Assembly (NCBI RefSeq): GCF_018320785.1
Contig: NC_054876.1
Coordinates: 5,795,405-5,859,404, forward strand
Reading direction: 5' to 3'
Length of the DNA: 64,000 nt
Source of the DNA: Cheilinus undulatus
Lineage: Eukaryota; Chordata; Actinopteri; Labriformes; Labridae
Shown: piece after piece, positions 9,381-20,904 of the stretch
How the letters are laid out: each line of letters opens with the position of its first letter
How positions within the stretch are numbered: position 1 is the first letter of the stretch
The notes under the pieces: generated by a model
The model's input: only the letters and a program-made list of their open reading frames with translations
Databases searched by the model: none
What the model was told of the DNA's origin: nothing
Made by a program: the position numbers and the translations under genes

Positions 9381-9871
9381 GAACTCCTTCCTTGCTCTTT
9401 TCTGGTGATGAAACAATGAGTGGGAAGGTGAAGCATTCCATGTCCACAATGAAATGACTTTCATTCCAGTCAGCAAGCTTATGAGGGATTCATGTCATCC
9501 TGTGAAACAATGCTTCCCCGTTTGCCTCCCTGCTTTTAGGCTAGGCTTTTCCCACAGTGCTATCACTTCATAATCATGGACCATTTTGTTTCTATCCACT
9601 TGGGCTTCCAATGAAGACAGAGAAAGACTGCATAGATATCAAGGACCACACTCAAGCAACATAGACTGCAGAGCATTATGTTAAAGGCCACCTCATGGTG
9701 ATGGACTCAGTCCTTCCAGGCAGAAAATCCAATTCTTGCTGGTGCACAAAACAGATGGAACTTTGTTGAGTCTTCCTGCTTGTTGGCAGCAAGACACCCA
9801 AGGTGGCTGTTGTCAGTGAATGTGTTTTTCTGTTGTCATGCAATTTTGGCAGAGAAAAGCCTCTCGTAGTG

Positions 9872-9948
9872 CCATGACAATGGGATTCAAACTCACATGT
9901 GCAGAGGACGATGGATTGGCAGTGTCAACCCACTGGGGCCATCTTGTT
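9872..9948 (-). pseudogene. degraded tRNA-Ser relic, unit 11 (short unit)
   Basis: Relic with GCC at the anticodon position, unlike units 5 and 8. The short units are therefore not simple copies of one another. Confidence 0.82.
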
Positions 9949-9977
9949 TGCTTAGCTTCATGGACAATGCAACCTCG

Positions 9978-10024
9978 CTTGCTTAGCATGCAAGAGGTAG
10001 AGGGATCGATGCCCTCATTCTCCA
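9978..10024 (+). pseudogene. tRNA-Ala 3' part, unit 11
   Basis: Same deletion junction as in units 5 and 8. One further change (GCAAG for GCGAG) weakens the anticodon stem. Confidence 0.9.
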
Positions 10025-10513
10025 GAACTCCTTCCTTGCTCTTTTCTGGTGATGAAACAATGAGTGGGAAGGTGACGCATTCCATGTCCACAATGAAATG
10101 ACTTTCATTCCAGTCAGCAAGCTTATGAGGGATTCATGTCATCCTGTGAAACAATGCTTCCATGTTGCCTCCCTGCTTTTAGGCTAGGCTTTTCCCACAG
10201 TGCTATCACTTCATAATCATGGACAATGTTGCTTCCATCCACTTGGGCTTCCAATGAAGACAGAGAGACTACGTAGATATCAAGGACCACACTCAAACAA
10301 CATTAATAGCAGAGCTTTACGTAAAAAGGCCACCTCATGGTGATGGACTCAGTCCTTCCAGGCAGAAAATCCAATTCTTGCTGGTGCACAAAACAGATGG
10401 AACTTTGTTGAGTCTTCCTGCTTGTTGGCAGCAAGACACCCAAGGTGGCTGTTGTCAGTGAATGTGTTTTTCTGTTGTCATGCAATTTTGGCAGAGAAAA
10501 GCCTCTCGTAGTG

Positions 10514-10590
10514 CCATGACAATGGGATTCAAACTTACGTGTGCAGAGGACGATGGATTAGCAGTGTCAACCCACTGGGGCCATCTTGTT
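10514..10590 (-). pseudogene. degraded tRNA-Ser relic, unit 12
   Basis: Same form as the unit 2 relic, with GCT at the anticodon position. Confidence 0.83.
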
Positions 10591-10751
10591 TGCTTAGCTT
10601 CATGGACAATGCAACCTCACACTGGTTTGAAGTTGAGCAAGATGCAGCCATCACACACTGTTGCTTGATGAAAGACTTGCAGGGTGCTGGTGTTAATGGA
10701 GTTATCATTGTGTTGAAATACAAGCATGGCAGAACAAAGCCTCCAGAAGTG

Positions 10752-10833
10752 CGACGAGGATGGGATTCGAACCCACGCGTGCAGAGCACAATGGATTAGC
10801 AGTCCATCACCTTAACCACTCGGTCACCTCGTC
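10752..10833 (-). tRNA. tRNA-Ser (anticodon GCU), unit 12 (array end)
   Basis: Consensus 82-nt copy, the last gene of the array. No tRNA-Ala follows: sequence matching the array stops about 65 bp upstream of this gene's 5' end. A diverged 30-bp piece of the unit (CACAATGTTATGACTTTCAT) follows at about 10922-10950, so the array edge was formed by deletion. Confidence 0.96.
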
Positions 10834-10899
10834 TGTGCCTTCGGGATTTTTTAGCCACATTTGATGGAGTAATCTTGGGAAGCAGAGAAAGTTTAACAC

Positions 10900-12397
10900 T
10901 TTTCAGGGAGACTTTACATATCCACAATGTTATGACTTTCATTCCAGTTGGTGGGCAGGCTGTAAAGGCATAAATGTGAAGTCATAGTCAGCACAAGTCT
11001 GCTGATCCACCTGCATAGTTGTCGAAAGGATGAGTGACAGAAATCAGTAGAACATAAGCATTTAAAAGCTTTGTTTCAGCTGACAGTGCTTTTTTAAAAA
11101 AATAACTACATCTTAATTATGTCAACCGCGATCAATCCAGATCCTCAGCTGATGGTATATGTGTCTCATTTCAAAATAGGCAGCTGCCAGAAGTTTATTA
11201 ATTACGTTCAATAAACACAGAGCACTGTCTTCAGAAGTTACCTAAAGTAAGAAATACATTAATAACTAGTTACAGTAGAGAATCAACTGTTCTTTGGCTT
11301 CATATTCACAAAACTTCAGCATTAATTTAGTTTCACATCCATCGTGGATGGATCAGGCTGATGTGTGCCTTCAGGCTCTGCTTTGTGTTCTTAAAATCAG
11401 GTCCAGAAACTTGATTTGTGGCCAGATATCAATGTCCATACACTAGGAAACAGTCTGGATTGCTGTCGAGTCCAAGTATCCCCAATTTAAGCAGATATTT
11501 GTCCGTTTTTCTCCTGTTTTTGCCCACTCCTCACAGAGCAGACTTCTGTGTTTTGCAGCCCTGAGACAAGCAGCTGATGTGACGTCAGTGCAACCCCTTA
11601 TTGTTGTGTGTGTAGCTCCACCTTTTTGGTACGGACAGGTAAGATTGGTACCACTATGAAAGGGCCCCAAAAAGTGGGACAGTAACATAAATGTGATATT
11701 TAAAAGCGTTAATTTTGTGTTTTAAAATGCCCTGTTTTCGGAGTTGCTGCGGGGAGATTGAGGGGAGGGTAAAGCGAAACTGCTGGGTGATAATTGGCCA
11801 CTCAGCTTCCATCGTTCCCAGTTTCGCCCATTGAGATGGACAATAACAAACCCCGCTTGGCTCAAGCGCCACCCCTCTCCGGCACGTAAATACAGCCGTT
11901 TTGTAGTTATCACCTTTATCAACAAGCCTCAAGATGCACCCTGCAGCGAAGAAAAGTAGAAGAGACAATGAAGAAGCGGCAAGAAATACCAACAGACTTG
12001 GGACAACTTCAGGATCACTTGACAGTAAAAGTTTGATGAAGGCAGATTTCCTATAGGAGAATTTTGATGAGCATCACCAGTCCGATTCAGAGGCTTGGTT
12101 TGGGTGGACTTTATGTAAATGAGGCCCTATTGTTCACGCCCATTACCTGGCCTGCCTGAAGGTATGAAAGTCCTGAAACTTTGAGCCTGGTTTTCTCATA
12201 ACAAACAGAAACTAGAAGTTAACATTCAAATGAGCATGTCTTTGTAAAGCATGCTTAGATTAAGATGTATGATACACTATTTGAAAGCTTGGAATCTACG
12301 CTTTCATAATGTGTAAAAAACTCAAAAATGACCTCGGACGACTTGCAGGAGTTTTTACCAGCTTTGGTCACAGATGTTTTGGAGGCATACTGTACTT
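10900..12397. other. no gene or clear repeat recognised
   Basis: A short diverged piece of the array unit lies at about 10922-10950. The rest is AT-rich single-copy-looking sequence. An open frame of 112 codons on the minus strand at 11654-11992 and a 40-codon plus-strand frame at 11934 (MHPAAKKSRRDNEEAARNTN) match no protein I recognise and are probably chance. Confidence 0.5.
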
Positions 12398-13018
12398 TCT
12401 TTGCAGAAATGGCAGAATGGAAAACTGTTCTGTGGTTAGATGAATCCAAGCTAGAAATTCTGTTTGGAAACCATGTACCCTGTGTCCGGTGGACTACAGA
12501 GGAGCGGGACCATCCAGCTAACACATCTATCAATACTGAAAAGTAGATCAAGGTTTTAGAGCAACATATGCTCCCATCCAGATATATCTCCTTCAGGGAA
12601 GGCCTTGACTATTTCAGCAAGACAATGTTAAACCACATACCACATCCAACACAACAGCATGGCTTCACGGTCAAGGAGTATGGGTCCTAAACTGGCTTGC
12701 CTGTAGTCCACACCTTTGACCAACTGAAAACATTTGGAGGAAATATCCAAGGAAGGAAAAATCCAGCAGAGAAGACCCAGAACTGTTGAACAGCTAGAAT
12801 CCTACATTAGACAGGAATGCGACAACATTCGTCTCCCAGAACTCCAGCAACTGGTCTCCTCACTTCCCAGAAAGTTTAAAGAAGAGAGGATGCTACACAA
12901 TGGTAAAAATGGCCCTGCCCGAACTTTTTTGAGATGTTTTGCTGCCATCAAATCCTAATTGAGCTGACATCTTTACGTTTTACATAGTGCCCCATTTTTG
13001 AGGGGCATTGGGGTGGTG
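12398..13018 (+). mobile_element. Tc1/mariner remnant (Tc1-I), 5' truncated
   Basis: The plus strand encodes pieces of a Tc1-like transposase: EWKTVLWLDESKLEILFGNH around the first catalytic Asp, then fragments of the second Asp region and the C terminus (RRPRTVEQLESYIRQECDN). The right end reads GGGGCATTGGGGTGGTG, a decayed form of the family's terminal repeat, followed by TA. The 5' half, including the DNA-binding domain, is missing. The copy has several disruptions and is old and inactive. Confidence 0.9.
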
Positions 13019-13019
13019 T

Positions 13020-13999
13020 ATTTTTATAAATTATTGTGTCCAGTCAGAGCTACACTATCATCCAGATCACGTATTTTGTTCTTAATTTAATCAATCAAAG
13101 ATTTCTACTGTAGATTTGAGAAGCAGCTGGTATTTGCAGTCACTTCAGGTGTGGGTCACCCTCTGACTGACACTCCTGTGTGGGACGCAGCATTGATTTA
13201 TCGTCCACCTCTGCATCCACCTGAATGCTAATGATCCAGCTGGGCCAGGTCTTGAAGGACACTGATGAGTAGCAGGCTGGGTGGGAGAAATACGTCAAGC
13301 TGACCCACTACCACCCAGCATTGTGACTCACTACTATGACTGTACTCCCATCCATTCAGGCCTGATGTTACATCTTACAGCTGAGCTCATTCAATAGATA
13401 TGAGAGCACACTGAGAGGAGAGAGGGGATAAGAGGATAGATGGTGAGGGTGAGTGCTGGATTATGGTGCAGTTTTTTATTTTACAGCATAACTTTTACAG
13501 TATGTTGATACGTCTCACAGATCAGTGCTGTGTTTTCTTTCTGACTCACAGGGAAGTTAACAGATTCAGAGATAATGTTTATACTTCTAGTGTAATACCA
13601 CAGTAGGGTGTTTTTAAGTCTGCAGCCTGTCAGATGTACCAAGATACAGTTACATATGAGTACAAGGACTTAAAAGTTTTTAGCAGATGGCAGGGGAAAG
13701 TACGTCCCAGTTTGACTGGTACTGTCCTGTTTTTAAGCTCTATCTCCTGAGTCTCCAATAATATGTATAAAACTCTATTTTGTCCCAGTTTTGAACAGTC
13801 TGTCCTGGTTTTGACACTCCAAAACAATGCAACATGCTTATAACACTGTCCTGTTTGATCTCTGCCCTGCTGTTATGTTGTAGATTTCTATCCCTATTCC
13901 TTTCTGAAGTTACAACATGGATACGTGTTAATTTTTCTTTTATTGGCATTATCATTTAATAGTTCTTCCATTTTCCAAACTATTTTTCTTTGTTTGTTG
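13020..13999. other. no gene or repeat recognised
   Basis: AT-rich sequence with no clear coding frame. The short open frames here have no recognisable motifs. Confidence 0.5.
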
Positions 14000-14007
14000 G
14001 TCTAGTT

Positions 14008-14878
14008 CACAGGTGTCAAACTCAAGGCCCGGGGGCCAAATCCGGCCCATGGAACAGTTAAATCCGGTTCTCAGGTAGATCTCATATTTCTGTTATAACT
14101 TGCCCATCAGTCTGAGGTCTGCAGATTTCCTTAAGTATAAAAATGTAAATGTATCCTTGATAAATTAAGATATCCTTGTGAATTCATAAAATCTGAAAAA
14201 GTAAGGAATAAAAATATTTAGATAAGAAGTCAGGGATGTGGGAAAATAAGTTATTTGTGTTTTATTGTCACATTTTCAATTTTGCATCTCACAATTAGGA
14301 CTCAAACTTAGGATTTCGACTTTTTATTTCGTACTTTAAGCATTTCAACTCATAATTCTGACTTCTCATATAATATTTTGAGTTTTAAAATTCATAATTC
14401 TAATTTTTAAGTGATATTTTGACCTTTTTAACCAATTATTTTTACCTCATATTTTCAACTCCAAACTTTGACTTCATAATCCCATGGTTTGAACCTTTAG
14501 ACTCAAATTTAAAATTTTGAATGATATTTTGGCTTTTAATTTCATGGTTACAAATTTATTTCATATTTTGACCTTTTAAACTCATGATTTTGACTTTCTT
14601 TCTAATATATTTGCCATTAAAAACATTAATATTCAATTTCAATTTCATGTTTTGATCTTCTTGAATTAAAACATTTACTTTTCTCAGATTGTGAGCCTTT
14701 AAACTTATCTTTTCTATTTTTAAAAAATCAAAATCGTTTATCATCAGTGTATGTTTTTTCATATTTTATTACAGGTGATACAAGGTTGACAGTTTATGGT
14801 TAGAAAGGTGACCCTGTTAGGCCCTCAGGTTAGTCCTGAATCCAGAATCACCTGCTGTGATTGAGTTTGACACCCCTG
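14008..14878. mobile_element. hAT-type non-autonomous element with 8-bp target duplication
   Basis: The left end reads CACAGGTGTCAAACTCAAGG and the right end TTGAGTTTGACACCCCTG, which are inverted repeats of each other. The flanks are GTCTAGTT and GTCTTGTT, an 8-bp target duplication with one mismatch, as hAT transposase makes. The interior is AT-rich degenerate repeat (TTTTGACTT and CATAATT motifs) with no transposase, so the copy depended on another element. The substitutions in its ends suggest moderate age. Confidence 0.85.
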
Positions 14879-15140
14879 GTCTTGTTAAAGTTTATGGTTA
14901 TGGGCCTTTGCTCTATAGTAAAATAATGAATAGAAATTTATACAATTTTATTAGACAAAGTATGTACAAAAAACAGAGAGGTCTGGCTGCAGAGCACCAG
15001 CACTGAGCAAATTAGTGAATTCGTGAAAACTGTAACTGGTGGCGGATAAAGTTTTCTTTCCTGTTCTTTTCTGTCCTCTATCTTGAGGAAAAATAACGCT
15101 GGTACTTCCAAGACAGAAAACTTGGGCTCGAGTGCCCAGC

Positions 15141-15531
15141 ATAGACTGTAGAAAGAATTGGACAAAGCCTGAGTGACATCAGCCGTTTGAATACAGTTTG
15201 AATACAATACAGTTTTTGAAGCTTTTGGTGTGGTGGCTTCTATAATGAAATCACTGTCTCAATCGAACTTTGGATCAACCTCCCAGCAGACAAGAGCCCG
15301 CCCACTGAGCTCGACTTCCTGTCAGCTAAGCTAGCTAGCATTCTGGTCGACAGATAGGTACCGTCTTCCTGTCAAGCTATCTGTCAATCAAATGAGATGC
15401 GCCAATCAGTGCGCAGTGAGGTTTTTTCCTAAATATAATCGAAACGATTGTGGTACAAAAAATGTCACCCCCCATACAGTGAGAGGACATGAAGACATTA
15501 GCTAATGAGACACGTTTAGTTTTCTGAACCA
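15141..15531 (+). repeat. dispersed repeat of unknown family, copy 1 of 2
   Basis: About 390 bp that match 27877-28255 in the same orientation from TAGACTGTAGAAAGAATT to GACACGTTTAGTTTTCTGAACCAG-like sequence. The shared parts include CCCACTGAGCTCGACTTCC, GCTATCTGTCAATCAAATGA and GACATTAGCTAATGAGACAC. No coding frame and no terminal inverted repeat are evident. The sharp loss of similarity at both ends suggests a transposed unit rather than a segmental duplication. Confidence 0.8.
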
Positions 15532-15779
15532 GCAATGAGTAAAAAGTGGTTTAAATTTTCTGTGCTTGTAAGGGCGTTAATGATTTTTTTTTAAAAACGT
15601 GTTACGCGACTGGTTACCATTAAAAGTATTGGAGTTACAGAAACATGTTACTTCCAACACTTCAGAGCACCACTTTCAGAGACCGTCTCCAGCAGACCAC
15701 CACTGTCAGACACCACCATCATCAGGACGGAGGTGACGGAACTCGCTAGCACCAAGTATTTACCAGGTTTAAGTTCTTT

Positions 15780-16880
15780 ATAGATGACGTCATGCAAATT
15801 TTTATCTCGTAACTATATTGTCCTTTATCATAATATGCTATATCTCATAACTTTATCTCATGATTCAAAATTTCTATCTCATAATTATGATTTGCCATAT
15901 TCCATGACTTTATCTAGAATTCCCCATTTTTATCTCATAATAATAAAACGCTATGTCTCATGACTCTTTCTCATAATTTTACATTTCAATCTCATCATTG
16001 TTATTTCATTGCCATTTTTTCTCACAATTATGTGTTATAGTTCATGATACGTTTATCTCATACTGTATGCCGACCTGTTGGCTCATAATTTCAACTTTCT
16101 ATCTCACAATTATGAAGTGTTATATCTTATAATTTTATCTCATAATTTTACATTTTAATCTTTGTTTCAGTTCATAACTTCATTATCTCATATTTTGACT
16201 AACCTCGTAATTTTTTTTATAGTTATGATGTGCTATATCTCATTGCTTAGTTATCTGATAATTTTACATTTTCATTTGAAAATAATATTTAAGTTCATGA
16301 CTTTTTATTTTATACTTTGACTTATGTAATTATTGTATTCTTTAATTTTATAGTTATGATGTGCGATATCTCTTTGGTTCCCAACCTGGGGTCCGGACCC
16401 CCGGGGGGGCGGCAAAGATATTGGGGGAGCATGAGGCATTGTCTGCTCTGAGGCTGCTAAAATTAGATTTGCAAATATTGATAAAAGCATTTTTTAAGTC
16501 GTTTATGCAGAGGTACTTTGATAAGAAGGGGGGGGTCTGCTTTTCTTAGGTACATGGAGGAGGGGCTTAAAGAAGAAATTCTGGGACCACAGCATTATCT
16601 CATGACTTAATTATCTGATAATTTTACATTTTTATCTCATAAATATGTTTTTGTTCATGACTTAATTATTCCAAATTTTGACTTCTCATAATTTAATTTT
16701 ATCACATTCTTATGACACTGATTATCAACTTTTTGATCAGATTGATCTATTGAATTTATTTCTCGTAATTTCGACTTTTATCCCATAATGTTGGCATTCT
16801 TTATCTTATAAATCTGACTTTTTATGTTAAAAATCCTGACTTAATTATTTTGTTGTTTTGAATAAATATCTAACTTTCAT
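15780..16880. repeat. degenerate AT-rich tandem repeat (TATCTCATAATT type)
   Basis: Loose repeats of TATCTCATAATTTTGACTT-like sequence fill this stretch, interrupted by the small insertion at 16374-16591. Similar motifs fill the interior of the hAT element at 14008. It is non-coding. Confidence 0.75.
16374..16591. mobile_element. small hAT-like non-autonomous element
   Basis: The left end TTTGGTTCCCAACCTGGGGT resembles a widespread hAT terminal sequence, and the right end GGGACCACAG is its approximate inverse. It sits inside the AT-rich tandem repeat. The flanks GATATCTC and ATTATCTC agree at 6 of 8 positions, but the surrounding repeat makes that weak evidence. No coding capacity. Confidence 0.55.
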
Positions 16881-16899
16881 ACTGTTCTTTTTTCTAAGT

Positions 16900-18341
16900 G
16901 GGCTTCCGTACATCATGGTGTTTATCAGTAACTGAATGATGACTTTCTTTGCCTCAGGCGACATTAAACCAACTACTGTAGTTTAGCCCTCATCATCCCC
17001 AACAGCCATCTGAGGAGACTAAAGACCTTCTTACTCATCTTTACATGACCTGTGAACCACATTTACAGCATTATTTATCTATTTTAGGTAAATAAACAGA
17101 CAGGGTCTTAAGTAGCGAGGGAGATGTTTGTTTACCATAGAAATGAGTCATTCTGGGTCTTCATAAGCATGCTAATATTTTCTTGTCTTAAACCTTACAC
17201 TTCAACCTTTTCATGAAGTCTCCTGGACACATGCATACATCCAGCCTCCATGCTGACTCGATGCCAGCGTGAAACTTAACATGACTCAGCAGCTGATATT
17301 TCCATGTGTGGGCTCTGACTATGAATAATCATGACTAACGTTAATGACCTTTCTGATCCAGCCAACGCCATGTAGCGTACGTCCTGAGCAGGCATTGTTG
17401 CTGTCTCTGACATCATCTGATCAGCAGCCACCCACAGGCACCTGATGCAAGCACATGGCCTGTCGCTACGCTGTCCCTCCAGCATTGTCATCAATATACT
17501 GCCTCCCATCAACCCTCGCTCGCCGTGTCTGCCGTGTGTGACAAACCGGAGGGGGGACATGAGTGAGTCACACACCTCTCTGCCCCTCCTACATGTTGTT
17601 TTTTTTCCTGACAGAGTGAGTGAAAAGGAGCCGGGTTTCTTGGGGTGACTCACTCAAACTTCAGGTTCAGATTCCCTGTGGGCCTCTGAGTGCACACGAG
17701 CTCAGTCTGTCATCGTCTGTGACCATGAAGCGAGGCTTATTCAAGTTCACAGGAGGCCACATTCACACCAGAAAAAGCTTCATTTTCATTTAATTCCCAG
17801 CCTTTCAAACTCAATAATTTATCCTCTATTTGATGTTATATTAAAATTATACAAACATCAATAAAACATCCAAAACCCTCTAAAATCCTCAAGTTTTCCA
17901 CATCATGCCCTTCTTTCTTCCTTCTTCGCTTAAAAATAAATCTTCCTGCTTTCTTATTGCACATTAAAGTACATTTCTGCCAGCAGGCTGGTAATATGCA
18001 CTAAGAGTAATGCCTTCTGAAACACTTTCTGCAGCCTGCCGTTGCTTTGGTTCACCTCCTTATTATATCAGGGTGAAGTTAAAGACTCCCCAAATTCTCT
18101 TTCCCTGCCTCGGTGTGTTTACAGGAGTGCACACGCTCGCTGTGGCAATGAATCATCCACAACAGCTCACATCAACATGGAGTGAAATGGCAGCAGATGG
18201 TGCTTAAAAGTGTCGAGCAACCGTGCAACAAGCTGAGACAACTTCTAACAATGTTTAATGAGTTACTATCATTGTATACTGGAATTAAATGACTTAATTA
18301 TATAGGCAGAGGGTCAATATAAAAATGTAGGACATTGCATT
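16900..18341. other. non-repetitive sequence, no gene identified
   Basis: The GC-richer part at about 17250-17760 has open frames on both strands (125 codons on the minus strand) without recognisable domains. It could hold regulatory sequence. I see no splice-flanked exon. Confidence 0.4.
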
Positions 18342-18600
18342 TACAACCCTGATTCCAAAAAAGTTGAGGCGCTGTGTAATGTGATATAAAAACAATGCAA
18401 TGACTTCAAGTCTCATAAAGCCACAACAGAACATAAATAACATATCAGGTGTTTAAACTGACATTTTACCATTTCAGGAAATATATTAGCTCATTCTGAT
18501 TTGATTGCAGCAACACATCTTAGAAAGTAGAGATGTGACAACAAAATGCTGGAAAAGTAAGTTGTACTAATAAACAACAGCTGAAGGAGCTAGGCAGGAA

Positions 18601-19855
18601 GGCTGTTTCTACTTGTTCATATCTCTTCCTTTAATTCTCTCTTCCTGCTCTGGTGATCAGCTGATTATGGCCGTTCACTCTCTGAAGTACTAAGCCAATC
18701 AGATTCTGCCACAACCTCATTTGACCATCATGCACCTGTCATATTTTAAATCTGTCATCCTTTCTCCTGCAGTCAGTCTGTTGTTTCAGTGTGGATGCTT
18801 CAACCCTCCTCCACCCCAGCCACCTCCATTTCAGTTCATCAGCATCTAGTCCTGCTAAGGGTTGCACCAGCTGTGCGTAAGTTCAAATGTAGCCTAGTTT
18901 GACCGTAAGTTCTTACTTACGACAGTTTACACTCTCCTAACATTTAAGGTGTTGCACCAGCTGTGATAGTTTCAACCTAGGCTTAAGCTGTAACATCAAT
19001 CTTGTACCTACCCCCTACTAGGTGTAAAGTCCTCCGTAGAATATGGCTGTCATAGTGATAGCTCCAAAAGACGTGATAACCCGGAGGGTGATGAGAAGTT
19101 GCAGTTTTTACCACAAATTTGGAGTCAGCACTGCGTTCTCCATGATCAATAACTGTTGTTTTCCATAAGCGGAGATCATTTCTGCCATCCACTGTGACAT
19201 TATCTTGTGTTATTAGCGATTTCACCTCTCGACATCAGTGTTGTTATTTATACTGGCTCTAGATTTAGGCTGTAGGCTTCACAATTGTCAGGCAAATGCC
19301 TTGTCATATTTTTCATCCATGCTAGATGCTGTTTGATGATTAACAGCAGTTAGCAAACATTATTTTTAGCCGTTAGCATCTGTAGCAAACATGGGGTTAA
19401 GAAATGCTTTTCAGTGATTGATTACAGTAAGAGAATACGTCACATCTGCAACAATATTTTGGTTAGTTTGGACATAAATCTCTACTAGTTAAGATCAACC
19501 TGATGTCTCTGTGGTGCAATGGAACAATGACACAATTTAAGTTAGGACTTAACTAGTCTCAACGTAGGGTTTAGTGTGGACTTTATACCATTACTTAAGG
19601 CAGAACTTACGCATAGCTGGTGCAACAGGCTGCAGATCCTTAAAAGTCTACTCCTCATCTGATCCTGCATCCCACATCAACTCCACCACCAGTGTCTAGA
19701 CTCCATAGGACGGACCCTATTCCTGCTGTTTGCCTCACTACTCCTTCAAGTACATGAAGTCATCACAATGTAATGGCCAGAGGCATTGCATAATTCTCTT
19801 TCATTAAAATTTGTAAAATCAATGATTGAAAACTCATATTAAGTCTCTACTGAAT
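18601..19855. mobile_element. insertion of unknown family within the Tc1-I copy
   Basis: This sequence interrupts the Tc1-I copy and is itself interrupted by the element at 18861-19627. It has no terminal inverted repeat of its own. The right part ends in TTCATTAAAATTTGTAAAATC, which could be a 3' tail, so a LINE- or SINE-like fragment is possible. No reverse transcriptase is recognisable. Confidence 0.5.
18861..19627. mobile_element. non-autonomous DNA transposon with GTTGCACCAGCT ends
   Basis: The left end GTTGCACCAGCTGTGCGTAA and the right end, read inverted, GTTGCACCAGCTATGCGTAA match over 24 bp with one mismatch. Both flanks carry AGG, a possible 3-bp target duplication, which would fit PIF/Harbinger. 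A second, inner copy of the left end lies at about 18950. An open frame of 80 codons on the minus strand (18983-19225) has no recognisable transposase motif. Family not certain. Confidence 0.7.
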
Positions 19856-20383
19856 GAAATGAGGTCAACTTGCATCAAATCAGTGACATGAATGGGTATA
19901 AAAGGAACATTTTAGAGAGGCAGAGTCTCTCAGAAAGATAGAAGGGCAAAGGCCAGTGGTGGATGTAGGTGATCTTTGGGCCTCTCAGCTAGCACTGCAT
20001 TAAAAACAGGCATGATTCTGTTCTGGGAGTCACTGCCTGGGCTCAGGAGCACTTTCAGAAATCCTTGTCAGTCAACACAGTTAACAGTGCAGTCCACAAA
20101 TGGGCCAAAGCTCTTTTAAAATGGACTGAAGCAAAATGGAAAACTTCTGTGGTCAGATGAAACAAAATTTGAAATTTATTTCAGAAACTATGGATGCTGA
20201 GTCCTGTGGACTACAGAAGAGAGGGGCCATCCAGCTTGTTATCAGTGCACAGTTCAAAAGCCTGCATCTCTGATGGTATGGGGTTACATTAGTGCCTATG
20301 GCGTGGGCAGCTTACACATCTAGATAGCAACTATCAATACTGAAAATTAGATAGAGGTTTTAGAGCAGCATACACCTTGCTAG

Positions 20384-20857
20384 TAGTGAGTTGGACCATG
20401 CTTTGCCTTCAGAACTGCTGTAATTCTTCATGGCATTGTTTCAACAAGATGTTTGAAACATCCCTCAGAGAATTTGTTCCATGTTGACATGATAGCATCA
20501 CATAGATGCTGCAGATTTGTCTGCTGCACATCCCTGATGCCAATCTCCGTTCCATCACATCTCAAAGGTGCTCTACTGGATCAAGATCTCTCATGATACC
20601 ATTTTCAAGAAACCAGTTTGAGATGATTTGAGCTTTGTCACATGGTGCATTATCCTGCTGGAGCAGCCATCAGAAGATGGTACACTGTGGTCATAAAGGA
20701 TGGATGTGGTCAGCAGCAATACTCAGGTAGGCTGTGGTGTTAAAACGATGCTCAATTGGTACTAAGGGGCCCAAAATGTGCCAAGAAAATATCCCCCACC
20801 CCTTTACACCACCACTAGCCTGAACCGTTGACACAAGGCAGGATGGATCCATGCTTT
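20384..20857 (-). mobile_element. Tc1/mariner remnant, second family (Tc1-II)
   Basis: The minus strand at 20691-20918 encodes NESMDPSCLVSTVQASGGVK and WGIFSWHILGPLVPIEHRFN, a Tc1-type transposase region between the first and second catalytic Asp. Further left come the DNA forms of the second Asp region and the C terminus. The N-terminal half is absent. It lies inside the split Tc1-I copy, so it arrived later or was joined by deletion. Confidence 0.85.
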
Positions 20858-20904
20858 CATTAACCTTGCAAGCAGATGGATACGCTCCTTGTTTCTCACT
20901 GGTG
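20858..20904. repeat. fragment of a longer dispersed repeat also at 54998
   Basis: TAACCTTGCAAGCAGATGGA and CCTTGTTTCTCACTGGTGAA match the start of the repeat at 54998-55530. Only about 50 bp survive here, between Tc1-II and the last piece of Tc1-I. Confidence 0.6.

Larger units (their letters stand above)
1..10899. repeat. tandem tRNA-Ser/tRNA-Ala gene array, 12 units, open at left edge
   Basis: Twelve near-identical units start at 1, 1093, 2081, 3050, 4144, 4787, 5882, 6859, 7501, 8597, 9586 and 10229, each opening with a variant of TTGYTTCCATCCACTTGGGC. Long units (1, 4, 6, 9; about 1093 bp) have two spacer halves, a degraded tRNA-Ser, an intact tRNA-Ser and a tRNA-Ala. Middle units (2, 3, 7, 10; 969-989 bp) lack about 100 bp of the second spacer half. 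Short units (5, 8, 11; about 643 bp) lack the second tRNA-Ser and the 5' part of tRNA-Ala. Unit 12 is a middle unit that stops just past tRNA-Ser. Unit 3 has a further 24-bp loss near 2520. The first unit starts at the window edge, so the array very likely continues to the left. Large tRNA clusters are known in fish. The frames of about 147 codons inside these units overlap the tRNA genes and are not proteins. Confidence 0.97.

Noticed and set aside
17276-17653. Minus-strand frame of 125 codons
   Set aside because: No recognisable domain, and overlapping frames on the other strand are also open. It fits chance in a GC-richer stretch, although a host exon cannot be excluded.
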